Shown: positions 33,520-42,567, counted from the first letter of the stretch. The stretch: 64,000 nucleotides of DNA from Ohtaekwangia koreensis (GCF_900167975.1 NZ_FUZU01000004.1:558001-622000); one strand, 5' to 3'. The notes: a model not told the origin generated them from the sequence alone. Program-made: numbers and translations.

Positions 33520-34872
33520 GTGACTTTCGGCTTTAAAGATTTTCGTACCCGTGTTATTCTGCGGGTGATCATGCTCGGTGTTACCATGGCATTGTTGATG
33601 TACATGGTAGCACGACCAAACATGTTGTTCGCAGCCTTGCTGATGGGCACCATTATCGTTTTACAGCTTGCCGAAATTTTCCGTTTCGTAAGCCAGACCA
33701 ACCGAAAGCTTACGCGCTTCCTGGAGTCTGTAAAATATTCTGATTTCATTTCCGGATTTGCATCCGATAATAAGCTCGGCAAGAGTTTTAAAGATCTCAA
33801 CCTTGCTTTCAATGAAGTGCTTGAAGCTTTCCGCAAGGCACGTTCAGAAAAAGAAGAGCACGGCCAATACCTCAACACCGTTGTACAACAAGTGCGCACC
33901 GGTATACTTTCATTTGATGTAGATGGAAATGTTCAGTTGATCAATGCGAACGCCAAGCGTTTCATGGGTATTTCTTCTATCAAGAATATCAACGAGCTGA
34001 TCGCGATCAATCCCAAACTATATCATTCCATTAACAGCGTTGAGTCTGGAAAGAGTGAACTTTACAAAGGCAGCAATGAATTATACCTTACCGTACAGGC
34101 AACAGAACTGCGCATTCGCGGAACTGATGTAAAGCTGATCACCCTGCAGAACATTCAGCCTGAATTACAAAAGCAGGAACTGGAAGCGTGGCAAAACCTG
34201 ACGCGCGTGCTACGACATGAGATCATGAATTCCATTACCCCTATATCTTCCCTTACCTCAACGTTGCGGGAGATTCTGGATCATGACATGGAGAAAAAAG
34301 GAAATCACTACGAGTTGAAAGATGAAGGTGCCGATGATTTGCGTGAAGGACTCAGTACCATCGAAAACAGAAGTAAAGGACTCATCAAATTCATTGACGC
34401 TTATCGCGAATATACTTCTCTTCCCAAACCCAAGATTGCAACGGTACGGCTGAAGAGTTTGCTGGAACACGTTGCACAGCTCATGAAAACAGAGTTGAAG
34501 AAAACGAATATCAAGTTTCATGTTGAATGCCTTTCTGAATACCTCACGATTCAGGCAGACCTGGAGATGATTGAGCAAGTGCTTATCAACCTATTGAAAA
34601 ATGCAATTGAGGCGTTGGGTGAAACTGAAGAACCATCGCTTGAACTCATCGGACGATACGATGGAGCTGCGGTATTGATTGAAGTTATAGACAACGGACA
34701 GGGTATCATCAAAGAAGCGATCGATCATATATTCGTTCCCTTCTACACTACCAAAAGAACAGGCTCAGGCATTGGCCTGAGCCTGTCACGGCAGATTATG
34801 CAAATGCACAATGGTTCTATTACCGTTGAATCCGAGCCGGACGTAAAGACTATATTTACACTCCGGTTCTGA
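33520..34872 (+). CDS. Membrane histidine kinase
   Basis: A 450-residue kinase. Two N-terminal helices (about 12-50) are joined by a very short loop, so it has no periplasmic sensor domain. A PAS-like region follows, then the HisKA block LRHEIMNSITPISSLTSTLREI with the phosphorylated His. The ATPase domain has NLLKNAIEAL, IDNGQGI and GSGIGLSLSRQIM. The start is GTG at 33520. It lies 88 nt after the NtrC-type regulator, forming a two-component pair. Confidence 0.93.
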   Translation: MTFGFKDFRTRVILRVIMLGVTMALLMYMVARPNMLFAALLMGTIIVLQLAEIFRFVSQTNRKLTRFLESVKYSDFISGFASDNKLGKSFKDLNLAFNEVLEAFRKARSEKEEHGQYLNTVVQQVRTGILSFDVDGNVQLINANAKRFMGISSIKNINELIAINPKLYHSINSVESGKSELYKGSNELYLTVQATELRIRGTDVKLITLQNIQPELQKQELEAWQNLTRVLRHEIMNSITPISSLTSTLREILDHDMEKKGNHYELKDEGADDLREGLSTIENRSKGLIKFIDAYREYTSLPKPKIATVRLKSLLEHVAQLMKTELKKTNIKFHVECLSEYLTIQADLEMIEQVLINLLKNAIEALGETEEPSLELIGRYDGAAVLIEVIDNGQGIIKEAIDHIFVPFYTTKRTGSGIGLSLSRQIMQMHNGSITVESEPDVKTIFTLRF

Positions 34873-34875
34873 TCC

Positions 34876-34895
34876 ATCCCGGTAGCTATCGGGAT
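34876..34895. terminator. Near-palindrome between convergent genes
   Basis: ATCCCGGTAGCTATCGGGAT is a 20-bp palindrome with one mismatched pair, between the kinase gene and fabF. It contains the fabF stop codon. It may act as a bidirectional terminator; similar ATCCCGATAGCTATCGGGAT words are, from memory, common between Bacteroidota genes. Confidence 0.5.
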
Positions 34896-36139
34896 ACTTT
34901 CTTAAACACGGCTGTAGCATTATGCCCACCGAAACCAAAGGTGTTGCTCATCGCTACTTTAATATCCTTCTTCATGTTGCTGCCTACCACTATATTTAAA
35001 CCTTGTGGTAAAGTTGGATCGATTTGTTGTGTGTTGATGGTTGGCGGAATAATTCCATCCTGTATAGCCTTGATGCTGATGATGGCTTCAATCGCTCCTG
35101 CACCACCGAGTAAATGCCCGGTAGCAGATTTCGTAGCACTGATGTGAAGCTTCTTCGCATGGTCGCCAAAGAATTTTGAAACCGCTTTCATTTCGCTTTC
35201 ATCTCCTACCGGCGTAGAAGTAGCATGTGGGTTCAGATAATCAACATCTTCAGGTTTCAGTTCAGCATCTTCCAATGCCCATTTCATTCCCAGCATAGCA
35301 CCTGCACCTTCAGGGTGTGTAGCCGTAAGGTGGTAAGCGTCCGCAGACATTCCTCCACCGGCAACTTCTGCATATATACGTGCTCCTCTCCTCTTAGCAT
35401 GTTCGTATTCTTCCAGCACAAGCGAGCCTGCACCTTCTCCCATCACAAAGCCATCGCGGTTAATGTCAAAAGGACGTGACGCTGTAGACGGATCATCGTT
35501 GCGTGTTGACAATGCCTTCAAGGCGCTAAAGCCTCCTATACCGGCTTCGTTAATAGCAGCCTCTGATCCTCCGGCTATAATAATTTCAGATTTACCCCAG
35601 CGTATATAGTTCATCGCATCAATGATAGCCGTAGTAGACGTGGCGCATGCCGATACCGTTGAGAAGTTCGGTCCCATAAAACCATACTTGATCGAGATCC
35701 ATCCGGCAGCTATATCTACAATTACTTTCGGAATGAAGTATGGATTGATCCGTGGTGTTCCATCACCTTTTGCATATTCTATGATCTCTTGTTGAAAGGT
35801 ATAGAAGCCTCCGTTACCGGAACCCCAGATTACTCCTACACGCGTTTTGTCAATAGCATTCAGATCGAGCCCTGAATCTTTTATAGCTTCAGCTGTGCTC
35901 ACCAGGGCATACTGTGCAAATGGGTCAAGCTTTCTTACTTCTGATTTTTCAAAGTAATTCAATGGGTCGTAGCCCTTCAACTCACATGCAAACTTGGTTT
36001 TAAATTTCGTGGTGTCAAACTTTGTAATAGGCGCTGAACCACTCTTTCCGTTAATCAGGTTATTCCAGAATTCACCTACCGTATTTCCTAACGGTGATAG
36101 TGTACCCAGTCCTGTAACGACTACTCTGCGTTGTTGCAT
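34886..36139 (-). CDS. fabF: Beta-ketoacyl-ACP synthase II
   Basis: It elongates acyl-ACP with malonyl-ACP in fatty-acid synthesis. The 417-residue thiolase-fold enzyme has the nucleophile in STVSACATSTTAI, the two catalytic His in NPHATSTPVGDESE and SATKSATGHLLGGAGAIE, and the C-terminal NTFGFGGHNA. It is 8 nt downstream of a TetR gene and probably co-transcribed with it, which is unusual for a housekeeping FabF. It may be a specialised second copy. Confidence 0.92.
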   Translation of the reverse strand: MQQRRVVVTGLGTLSPLGNTVGEFWNNLINGKSGSAPITKFDTTKFKTKFACELKGYDPLNYFEKSEVRKLDPFAQYALVSTAEAIKDSGLDLNAIDKTRVGVIWGSGNGGFYTFQQEIIEYAKGDGTPRINPYFIPKVIVDIAAGWISIKYGFMGPNFSTVSACATSTTAIIDAMNYIRWGKSEIIIAGGSEAAINEAGIGGFSALKALSTRNDDPSTASRPFDINRDGFVMGEGAGSLVLEEYEHAKRRGARIYAEVAGGGMSADAYHLTATHPEGAGAMLGMKWALEDAELKPEDVDYLNPHATSTPVGDESEMKAVSKFFGDHAKKLHISATKSATGHLLGGAGAIEAIISIKAIQDGIIPPTINTQQIDPTLPQGLNIVVGSNMKKDIKVAMSNTFGFGGHNATAVFKKVSR

Positions 36140-36147
36140 AGTTTTAT

Positions 36148-36738
36148 TTATTTACTGATTTGATTTACTAAATTCTTGCAATGACGAACGATGATCTTCA
36201 TCGGTTCATCAGATCGTTCTACGCGCGCAAACATAAGCGCTCCTTCCACAGAACAAAAGATCGTGTAAGCTATTTCATTTGATTTAGTATCTTTTTTGAA
36301 CTCACCGGCTTTTATACCTCCTTCTAACAGGGATGTTATAAAGGTTATAGTGTCCATCAATTCTTTGGTTACCACTTTGCGCATAGGCGTACGGTAATCA
36401 TCTGCCTCCACGGCCATGTTTAACATCGGGCACCCCCCAGGTATAGGAGGATTAAAAACATATTCCGCATAGAAATCTATAAGCGCGAACAACTGCTTTT
36501 TATAGGTCTGCTCTGCATCTACTTTTTGGCGCGCAGTTTCTTTTACTTTTTTTATAGAATATTTAAAAGCCTCGAGTGCAATCTCTTCTTTATCATTGAA
36601 GTTTCCGTAAAGCGCTCCTTTTGTGAGCCCGGTTGATTCGGTCAGGTCCGACAATGAAGTTCCGTCAAATCCCTTTTTATTGAACAAGGGAGCTGTTTTC
36701 TCAATGATCAGCTGGCGGGTGCGCTCTGCTTTTGTCAT
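36148..36738 (-). CDS. TetR/AcrR-family regulator
   Basis: A 196-residue repressor. The N-terminal helix-turn-helix reads RTRQLIIEKTAPLFNKKGFDGTSLSDLTESTGLTKGALYGNFNDKEEI in overlapping blocks. The ligand domain contains PGGCPMLNMAVEADD, typical of the LmrA/YxaF subgroup. The start is placed at ATG 36738; a TTG at 36750 is the alternative. A 24-bp perfect palindrome lies 12 nt upstream of the ATG, probably its own operator, so it is likely autoregulated and also controls fabF. Confidence 0.9.
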   Translation of the reverse strand: MTKAERTRQLIIEKTAPLFNKKGFDGTSLSDLTESTGLTKGALYGNFNDKEEIALEAFKYSIKKVKETARQKVDAEQTYKKQLFALIDFYAEYVFNPPIPGGCPMLNMAVEADDYRTPMRKVVTKELMDTITFITSLLEGGIKAGEFKKDTKSNEIAYTIFCSVEGALMFARVERSDEPMKIIVRHCKNLVNQISK

Positions 36739-36749
36739 AACTGGTGGCA

Positions 36750-36773
36750 AAAATATACCAATTGGTATATTTT
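36750..36773. promoter_or_regulatory. 24-bp perfect palindrome, probable TetR operator
   Basis: AAAATATACCAA followed by its exact reverse complement, centred between 36761 and 36762, 12-35 nt upstream of the TetR ATG. Position and symmetry are typical for an autoregulatory TetR operator. Confidence 0.75.
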
Positions 36774-36804
36774 ACAAAGATTATGTGCTTTTAGTTCCAG
36801 GGGG

Positions 36805-36852
36805 TAATAGGGACTTTCAAAGTCCCTCTCCTTTGGAGAGGGATATAGGGTT
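36805..36852. repeat. Intergenic palindromic repeat
   Basis: GGGACTTTCAAAGTCCC followed by CTCTCCTTTGGAGAG makes two adjacent hairpins. This resembles an intergenic repeat family I recall from other Bacteroidota genomes (CCTCTCCTTTGGAGAGG type). It lies between the TetR gene and the 3' end of the mutarotase gene. Confidence 0.55.
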
Positions 36853-36862
36853 AAGCTAAAAT

Positions 36863-37201
36863 TTAATTCTTAACCGACTCAAAGATCTTTTCCATCAAGA
36901 TCCACTTTTCTCCTGGCTTGGCTACTGATAGTGGTTGTTGGTATTTCCACATGAGTTCTTCCCAGGCTTGCACTTTTTGATTCGTGCTATCGGCTTTTGA
37001 TTTCTGTTCGAATGAGAATGTATTGTTTACTTCCATGATCATGAAGAGGCGATTACCAACACGGTATATCTCCATGGCAATGATACCTGCATCGTGAATG
37101 CTCTTCAATATTTCAGGCCATACTTTTTTATGATGATCCTCATACTCGGCAATGAGTTGAGGATCATCTTTCAGATCAAGTGCGAGGCAATAACGCGCCA
37201 T
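36863..37201 (-). CDS. L-rhamnose/L-fucose mutarotase (RhaM/FucM-like)
   Basis: A 112-residue protein of the RhaM family, interconverting anomers of 6-deoxy-L-sugars. Visible features are YCLALDLKDDP, EYEDHHKKVWPEI with the catalytic-region His residues, and the aromatic KWILMEKIFES C-terminus. The neighbours all belong to L-fucose catabolism, so L-fucose is the probable substrate rather than L-rhamnose. It is the last gene of the cluster; its ATG is 2 nt after the transporter stop. Confidence 0.88.
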   Translation of the reverse strand: MARYCLALDLKDDPQLIAEYEDHHKKVWPEILKSIHDAGIIAMEIYRVGNRLFMIMEVNNTFSFEQKSKADSTNQKVQAWEELMWKYQQPLSVAKPGEKWILMEKIFESVKN

Positions 37202-37203
37202 CC

Positions 37204-38457
37204 CTACGCAGTTTTGATTTTATACCCGCTCCAGCCATAAAACAACACGACTATAAAAGACAAGGCTGGTATAATTAAGGATTGTTGTATACTAATGTTA
37301 TCAGCGATCACTCCCATAAGGGGTGGTAATATAGCGCCCCCTACAATAGACATGATGATCAGCGATGATCCAAGCTTGGTATATTCGCCTAGGTTGCGTA
37401 CGCCTAATCCAAATATAGTCGGGAACATGATCGACATAAAGAAGTTTGTGGCCAGTAAAGCATACACGGCTATAGTACCTTCTGCAAAGATACCTACGAA
37501 GCAAAGCATTGATGTGATCGCTGCATAGATCGTTAATAACTTATGGTCTTTTATATAAGTCATAATGAATGTTCCCAAGAAGCGACCCGACACAAACAAT
37601 ATAGTACCCGCAGCCATATAGTATTTGGAAGCATCTTCCTTGCTGGTACCCGGTATCAACTCTGTAACATAATTGATCGTGATACCCCATATACCTACCT
37701 GGCCGCCTACATAGAAGAGCTGTGCCAATACGGCAAACATAAGGTGATGTTTCTTAAATATAGCTTTATCAAAACGCAGGGAAGTACCTTTGTTCGGCTC
37801 CGGCATTTTTGTAATGAAGAACAGGAATGCTGCCATCAATACGATAACGGCTAGCATTACATACGGAAATATAACAGCATCTGCTGCCTGTTGCTTGAGT
37901 GCAGTGGTGGTCATCGCGGCTTCATTTCCCGAGAAGATAAACTGGCCTGCGATCCACGGGCCAAATACCAATGCAGCACCGTTAAATGATTGTGAGAAAT
38001 TAAGACGCTGTACTGCGGTTTCAGGTTTACCAAGAATCGTTACATACGGGTTTGCTGCTGTTTCGAGAAAAGCAAGACCGCTCGCTATAACATATAGCGC
38101 CACCAGAAAAAAGCCAAACGTCATCAACTTCGCTGCAGGTATAAATAGCAATGCACCACATGCATATAGTATGAGTCCAAACAGTATACCTTTTTTATAG
38201 CTATACTTCTCCATGAAGAGTCCGGCAGGTATAGCGATGGTGAAGTATCCTAAATAGAAAGCAGTTTCCACCAACAGCGCCTGTGCACGACTGATCTCAA
38301 ACACCGGTTGAAAGTGCGCGATCAACGCAGAGTTCATGATGTTGGCAAGACCCCAGAGAAAAAATAAACTCGTTACCAGAATGAACGGTATAAGGTATGA
38401 ACGATTGGCGGTAGCTGGTTCGCTCGTAGTTATAGTCTCAGCATTTACGATTGGCAT
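37204..38457 (-). CDS. fucP: L-fucose:H+ symporter-like MFS transporter
   Basis: A 417-residue, 12-helix major facilitator protein of the FucP type. The first helix region reads FILVTSLFFLWGLANIMNSALIAHF; also present are FYLGYFTIAIPAGLFMEKYSYKKG, FLETAANPYVTILG and NFSQSFNGAALVFGP. It imports L-fucose (or a related sugar) with protons. It lies 39 nt downstream of the L-fucose dehydrogenase-like gene and 2 nt upstream of the mutarotase gene. Confidence 0.9.
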   Translation of the reverse strand: MPIVNAETITTSEPATANRSYLIPFILVTSLFFLWGLANIMNSALIAHFQPVFEISRAQALLVETAFYLGYFTIAIPAGLFMEKYSYKKGILFGLILYACGALLFIPAAKLMTFGFFLVALYVIASGLAFLETAANPYVTILGKPETAVQRLNFSQSFNGAALVFGPWIAGQFIFSGNEAAMTTTALKQQAADAVIFPYVMLAVIVLMAAFLFFITKMPEPNKGTSLRFDKAIFKKHHLMFAVLAQLFYVGGQVGIWGITINYVTELIPGTSKEDASKYYMAAGTILFVSGRFLGTFIMTYIKDHKLLTIYAAITSMLCFVGIFAEGTIAVYALLATNFFMSIMFPTIFGLGVRNLGEYTKLGSSLIIMSIVGGAILPPLMGVIADNISIQQSLIIPALSFIVVLFYGWSGYKIKTA

Positions 38458-38496
38458 GGTATAAAATGGTTGTGGTGTAGTGACGGATAAATTTAC

Positions 38497-39270
38497 TTAG
38501 GATATAGCGCGGTCGAGATGAACATAGCCACCATCAACATAAATCAGTTGACCGGTAGTATGACTCGATTTTTCAGAGAGCAGAAAGGCAACCGTATTGG
38601 CAATCTCTTCAGACGTTGTCATGCGTTTACCGAGTGGTATTTTTTCAGAGATGCGCAGCAATGCCTCAGCAGGGTCAGGCAATGTCTGCACCCACTTTTC
38701 ATATAGCGGAGTATAGCATTCTGCTACGATCACTGCGTTTACACGAATATCATACTTCAGCAGCTCTACAGCCCACTCACGTGTTAATGCATTGCGGCCA
38801 CCGTTGGATGCTGCATATGCAGATGTACCCCCCTGACCAGTCTCTGCTGTCTTCGAACCTATATTTACGATTGATCCTTTCGATTTCTTCAAAGCCGGTA
38901 AAGCATGATGTGCCATGAGGTAATAGTGCACCAGGTTTTTATGAAGCGAAGCCATAAAGCCTTCGTAACTTCCATTCTCCAGGCCAACGCCATCATTTAC
39001 ACCGGCATTGTTTACAAGACCATCGATCACACCATATTTTTTTAATACAGCATCAACGGCATTTTTACTTTGTGCCGGGTCAGTAAGTTCAGCTACTACC
39101 TGAAAACCTTTGCCTGAAATTTTTTCAAGCGTCACCAGATTGTCAGCTTCATTTCTTCCAACGATCACAGGCACAGCACCTTCTCTCGCCAAAACTTCTA
39201 CGATCCCTTCACCAATTCCTTTCGCACCACCCGTTACAATGACTACTTTGTCTTTGAGATTTAAATCCAT
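38497..39270 (-). CDS. SDR-family L-fucose dehydrogenase-like protein
   Basis: A 257-residue short-chain dehydrogenase, proposed to oxidise L-fucose to L-fuconolactone. The cofactor motif TGGAKGIGEG, LVNNAG, the Ser in IVNIGSK and the Tyr in TSAYAASN are present. The usual YxxxK catalytic lysine is Asn (AAC codon, about 38803-38805). ALTREWAVELL and HTTGQLIYVDGGYVHLDR match the fucose-dehydrogenase-type SDRs in my memory. Either the lysine is dispensable in this subgroup or the enzyme has changed role. It sits 2 nt after the lactonase gene. Confidence 0.82.
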   Translation of the reverse strand: MDLNLKDKVVIVTGGAKGIGEGIVEVLAREGAVPVIVGRNEADNLVTLEKISGKGFQVVAELTDPAQSKNAVDAVLKKYGVIDGLVNNAGVNDGVGLENGSYEGFMASLHKNLVHYYLMAHHALPALKKSKGSIVNIGSKTAETGQGGTSAYAASNGGRNALTREWAVELLKYDIRVNAVIVAECYTPLYEKWVQTLPDPAEALLRISEKIPLGKRMTTSEEIANTVAFLLSEKSSHTTGQLIYVDGGYVHLDRAIS

Positions 39271-39272
39271 CC

Positions 39273-40100
39273 TTAAAGATTATAAAACTTCCTGGCATTT
39301 TCACCCATCACGAGGTGCTTTTCATGCGAAGAAAAAGTTGAAAGATACGTTTGAGCAATCGATAATTGAGCCTCGTAGGAGGCCGCCAGCAAACACACCG
39401 GCCAATCAGAACCATACATCAATCGCGCAGATCCGAAAGACTCGAACAACACATCGAGGTATGGAGTAAAATCATTTTGCTTCCAGTTTTTCCAATCGGC
39501 TTCTGTAACCATACCCGATATTTTGCAGTGAACATTTTTAAAAGCAGCAAGCGCTGCTATGTTCAACGCCCATTCATTTTTTTCTTGTGTGCGAATGGAA
39601 GGCTTGGCAAGATGGTCCACTACAATGTTTGCCTGTGGAAGCTGATGTATAAATTGCAGAGCTTCCGGAAGTTGATGATGATAGAGCAAAAGATCATAGG
39701 TGAAATTATACTCAGCGAGTTTTTGAACACCGAGTATAAATTTACGGTCGAGCATAAAACCTGAAGGCTCACCTTGTATGATGTGACGAAAGCCTTTGAG
39801 TTTTTTAAACTTCGAGAAGTAAGCAAGTCTTTCAGAAAGATTATCTGCGCGCAGATCAACCCAACCTACAACACCTTTTATAAAAGCATGCTCCTCCGCC
39901 AATGAAAGCAGAAATTCTGTTTCAGCTTCCGACTGATCTGCCTGCACAGCTACGCAACCTTCTATACCATGGGTTGCCAGTATAGGTGCCAGATCCTGTG
40001 GAAGGAAATCACGCTGAATCACCTTCATATCATCCGTGATCCAGGCGTCCTTTACAGGACTATATTTCCAGAAATGCTGATGCGCATCAATAGCCAACAT
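39273..40100 (-). CDS. Amidohydrolase, L-fuconolactonase type
   Basis: A 275-residue TIM-barrel amidohydrolase-2 protein. It has the N-terminal metal motif IDAHQHFW, VDHLAKP (strand 5/6 His region), CKISGM, and the late Asp in MYGSDWPVC. In the L-fucose oxidation pathway such enzymes hydrolyse L-fucono-lactone to L-fuconate. It is flanked by the dehydrogenase (2 nt) and the FAH-family hydrolase. Confidence 0.88.
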   Translation of the reverse strand: MLAIDAHQHFWKYSPVKDAWITDDMKVIQRDFLPQDLAPILATHGIEGCVAVQADQSEAETEFLLSLAEEHAFIKGVVGWVDLRADNLSERLAYFSKFKKLKGFRHIIQGEPSGFMLDRKFILGVQKLAEYNFTYDLLLYHHQLPEALQFIHQLPQANIVVDHLAKPSIRTQEKNEWALNIAALAAFKNVHCKISGMVTEADWKNWKQNDFTPYLDVLFESFGSARLMYGSDWPVCLLAASYEAQLSIAQTYLSTFSSHEKHLVMGENARKFYNL

Positions 40101-40171
40101 GTTGAAAGGTATTCGGTGTATAATTCAATATATAGTATATGCAGAGAGGGTCTTTAAAAGAGCAGTCAGAA

Positions 40172-41008
40172 TTATTTTGCTACCTGACGCTGCTCGCCCA
40201 ATCCTTCTATACCGAGTTCGACTACATCGCCTACCTTTAAGTATATAGGAGGCTTGAAACCAAGGCCTACACCTGCCGGAGTACCTGTAGAAATAACATC
40301 ACCCGGAAGCAACGTCATAAACTGACTGATATAATGAATGAGGAACGGAACTTCGAAGATCATATCATCGGTATTATTATCCTGCATCGTTCTGCCATTT
40401 ACCTTCAGCCACATGTGCAAGCTGTTATAGTTTGGCACTTCATCTTTTGTTACCAGGTATGGGCCCATAGGAGCAAACGTATCGCAGCTCTTTCCTTTTA
40501 CCCATTGGCCATTGCGCTCGAGTTGAAATTCGCGTTCGCTATAGTCATTGTGCAGGCAATATCCCGCTACATAATCCAGTGCATTCTTTTCATCTACATA
40601 CGAAGCCTTCTTGCCGATTACTACGGCAAGCTCAACTTCCCAGTCCGTCTTTACGCTATTGCGTGGAATGATCAGATCATCCGTAGGTCCCACCAATGCT
40701 GTAGTAGACTTAAAGAAGATGATCGGCTCCTTCGGAATGTCCATCTGCGATTCCAGTGCGTGCTTGGTATAGTTCAAGCCTACACATATAATTTTAGACG
40801 GACGTGTAAATGGCGCCCCTATACGTACACCTTTTACTTTCGGAAGAGACGTATTTTTCTTCAGCCAATCTTGCAGACGCGCTATACCGTCTGTCTCAAA
40901 AAACTTCTCACCGAAGTCTTCACCGAAAGCAGATACATCCAGAATTTCGTTGTTAATCAGTACTCCGGGTTTTTCAGTGCCGGGTTCACCAAAGCGTAGT
41001 AATTTCAT
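40172..41008 (-). CDS. Fumarylacetoacetate hydrolase-family protein (2,4-diketo-3-deoxy-L-fuconate hydrolase-like)
   Basis: A 278-residue FAH-superfamily enzyme. The core reads IICVGLNYTKHA, FFKSTTALVGP, the metal-binding TDWEVELAVVIGK, CLHNDYSEREFQ, KSCDTFAPMGPYLV and DVISTGTPAGVG. In the non-phosphorylative pathway this type cleaves 2,4-diketo-3-deoxy-L-fuconate to pyruvate and lactate. Function is assigned from the cluster; the superfamily also includes other hydrolases and decarboxylases. Confidence 0.85.
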   Translation of the reverse strand: MKLLRFGEPGTEKPGVLINNEILDVSAFGEDFGEKFFETDGIARLQDWLKKNTSLPKVKGVRIGAPFTRPSKIICVGLNYTKHALESQMDIPKEPIIFFKSTTALVGPTDDLIIPRNSVKTDWEVELAVVIGKKASYVDEKNALDYVAGYCLHNDYSEREFQLERNGQWVKGKSCDTFAPMGPYLVTKDEVPNYNSLHMWLKVNGRTMQDNNTDDMIFEVPFLIHYISQFMTLLPGDVISTGTPAGVGLGFKPPIYLKVGDVVELGIEGLGEQRQVAK

Positions 41009-41260
41009 CTGTATAATTAGACGTTAAATAATATGACATTCCTGTACACAGCATTCAAAAAAAGTATATCTCGTTTTTGCATGCTTGTTTTAATCCTGCT
41101 AGTCATTTTGACTATAAGTAAAATTGACAACAGCATTAGTGTGGGTGTGTTCAAGTTGGGTTAATGGTGATTGGTTAAGAGTACACCAGAGGAGCAAATG
41201 TATAGCTTTACGTGAGTTTTCAGAATAGCATACATTACTTCCGGCAAACGGCTCCGGTAA

Positions 41261-42037
41261 TTAATTATTCAAGCGGATAAAACCACCATCCAAAGGATAG
41301 TCAGTTCCGGTTACAAAAGAAGCTTCATCCGAGCAAAGGTATAGTGCCAGTGATGCTACTTCTTCAGGTTTACCCATGCGACCGATGGGCTGCGTCTTGG
41401 AAAGTTTCTCAAACATTTCCTTCTCTTGTCCCGGATAATTCTTGGCCAGGAAGTTATCAACGAATGAAGTATGAACCCGCGCAGGAGATATACAATTGCA
41501 ACGGATGTTATCTTTCAAATAATCTTTAGCAACCGATAAGGTCATGGTAAGCACAGCACCTTTACTCATCGAGTATGCAAAGCGATCGGGCAAGCCAACA
41601 CTGCTGGCAATAGAAGCTAAGTTGAGTATAACACCACCACCCTGCGCTTTCATCTGGTGAATCACCGCGAGCATCGTGTTATATACTCCCTTTACATTTA
41701 CCTGGAACACTCTGTCGAAATCTTCCTCACCGGTGTTATCCAGTTTGCCTATGTGCGATACTCCGGCACTGTTCACAAGTATATCTATACGCCCGGCCTG
41801 CTGTGCTATAGCAGCCACTGTATCTTTTACTTGTTTCTGGTCTGCTACGTTAACAGCCATAGCGTAAGCCTTGCCACCCTTTGCATGGATCGCCTTGGCT
41901 GCATCGTCTGCCGTAGATTGATTAAGATCAAGAATAAAAACTTCAGCTCCCTGCTGCGCGAATACTTCTGCAACGGCCTTACCGATGCCACTCCCTCCGC
42001 CTGTTATGACGGCTGTTTTCTTTTGAAGACTAAACAT
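41261..42037 (-). CDS. SDR oxidoreductase (2-keto-3-deoxy-L-fuconate dehydrogenase-like)
   Basis: A 258-residue short-chain dehydrogenase with a complete active site: TGGGSGIGKA, LVNSAG, the Ser in LNLASIASSVG and YSMSK (YxxxK). It ends TGTDYPLDGGFIRLNN. In the L-fucose pathway it would oxidise 2-keto-3-deoxy-L-fuconate at C4. The in-frame start at 42094 is rejected because MFSLQKKTAVITGGG is the natural SDR N-terminus. It is separated from the FAH gene by 252 nt, which may hold a further promoter. Confidence 0.87.
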   Translation of the reverse strand: MFSLQKKTAVITGGGSGIGKAVAEVFAQQGAEVFILDLNQSTADDAAKAIHAKGGKAYAMAVNVADQKQVKDTVAAIAQQAGRIDILVNSAGVSHIGKLDNTGEEDFDRVFQVNVKGVYNTMLAVIHQMKAQGGGVILNLASIASSVGLPDRFAYSMSKGAVLTMTLSVAKDYLKDNIRCNCISPARVHTSFVDNFLAKNYPGQEKEMFEKLSKTQPIGRMGKPEEVASLALYLCSDEASFVTGTDYPLDGGFIRLNN

Positions 42038-42054
42038 GTGATTATGAAAAAAAA

Positions 42055-42567
42055 TTAATGATGACCATGATGGCCGGTCAGAAAAGAATCCCACTCCCCT
42101 GCCTGACCATTCATATGATCTTTCAGGAAAATAGAATACGAGGGTTTATGTGGTTTTCTGCGCAACGGCATATTCGCCTCCTCAGGAGTATAGTCTCCTT
42201 TTTTGGCGTTGCATTTTTTACAAGCAGTAACCAGGTTCAACCAGGTGTCTACACCACCGCGAGCGCGAGGCGTTACATGGTCGATGGTTAACTCCTTTCG
42301 GGTGCCGCAGTATTGGCACTCGTGATTATCGCGTTTGAATATATTTTGCCGGGTAAGATTAACGCCCTTGTAGGGGGCGTTTACATATCGGTTAAGTCGA
42401 ATTACAGATGGCATCGGAAAACTTTTACTGACGGAGTGCAATTTATATCCATTGGATGCGCGCACCATCTCACTTTTGTTGAGGAACACCAGTATAAAGG
42501 CACGCTCTACAGAGCACACCATTAGGGGGCTGTTGTCCTGATTAAGTACCAATACCCTGCTGTTCAT
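42055..42567 (-). CDS. HNH endonuclease
   Basis: A 170-residue HNH nuclease. The domain has paired zinc-binding CxxC motifs (CQYCGTRKEL and CKKCNAKKG) around the catalytic LTIDHVTPRARGG and WLNLVTACK. The N-terminal half (VLVLNQDNSPLMVCSVERAFILVFLNKSEMV, in overlapping blocks) is the form common in Bacteroidota housekeeping HNH proteins of unknown role. It ends 18 nt upstream of the SDR start and may be the first gene of that transcript. Confidence 0.9.
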   Translation of the reverse strand: MNSRVLVLNQDNSPLMVCSVERAFILVFLNKSEMVRASNGYKLHSVSKSFPMPSVIRLNRYVNAPYKGVNLTRQNIFKRDNHECQYCGTRKELTIDHVTPRARGGVDTWLNLVTACKKCNAKKGDYTPEEANMPLRRKPHKPSYSIFLKDHMNGQAGEWDSFLTGHHGHH

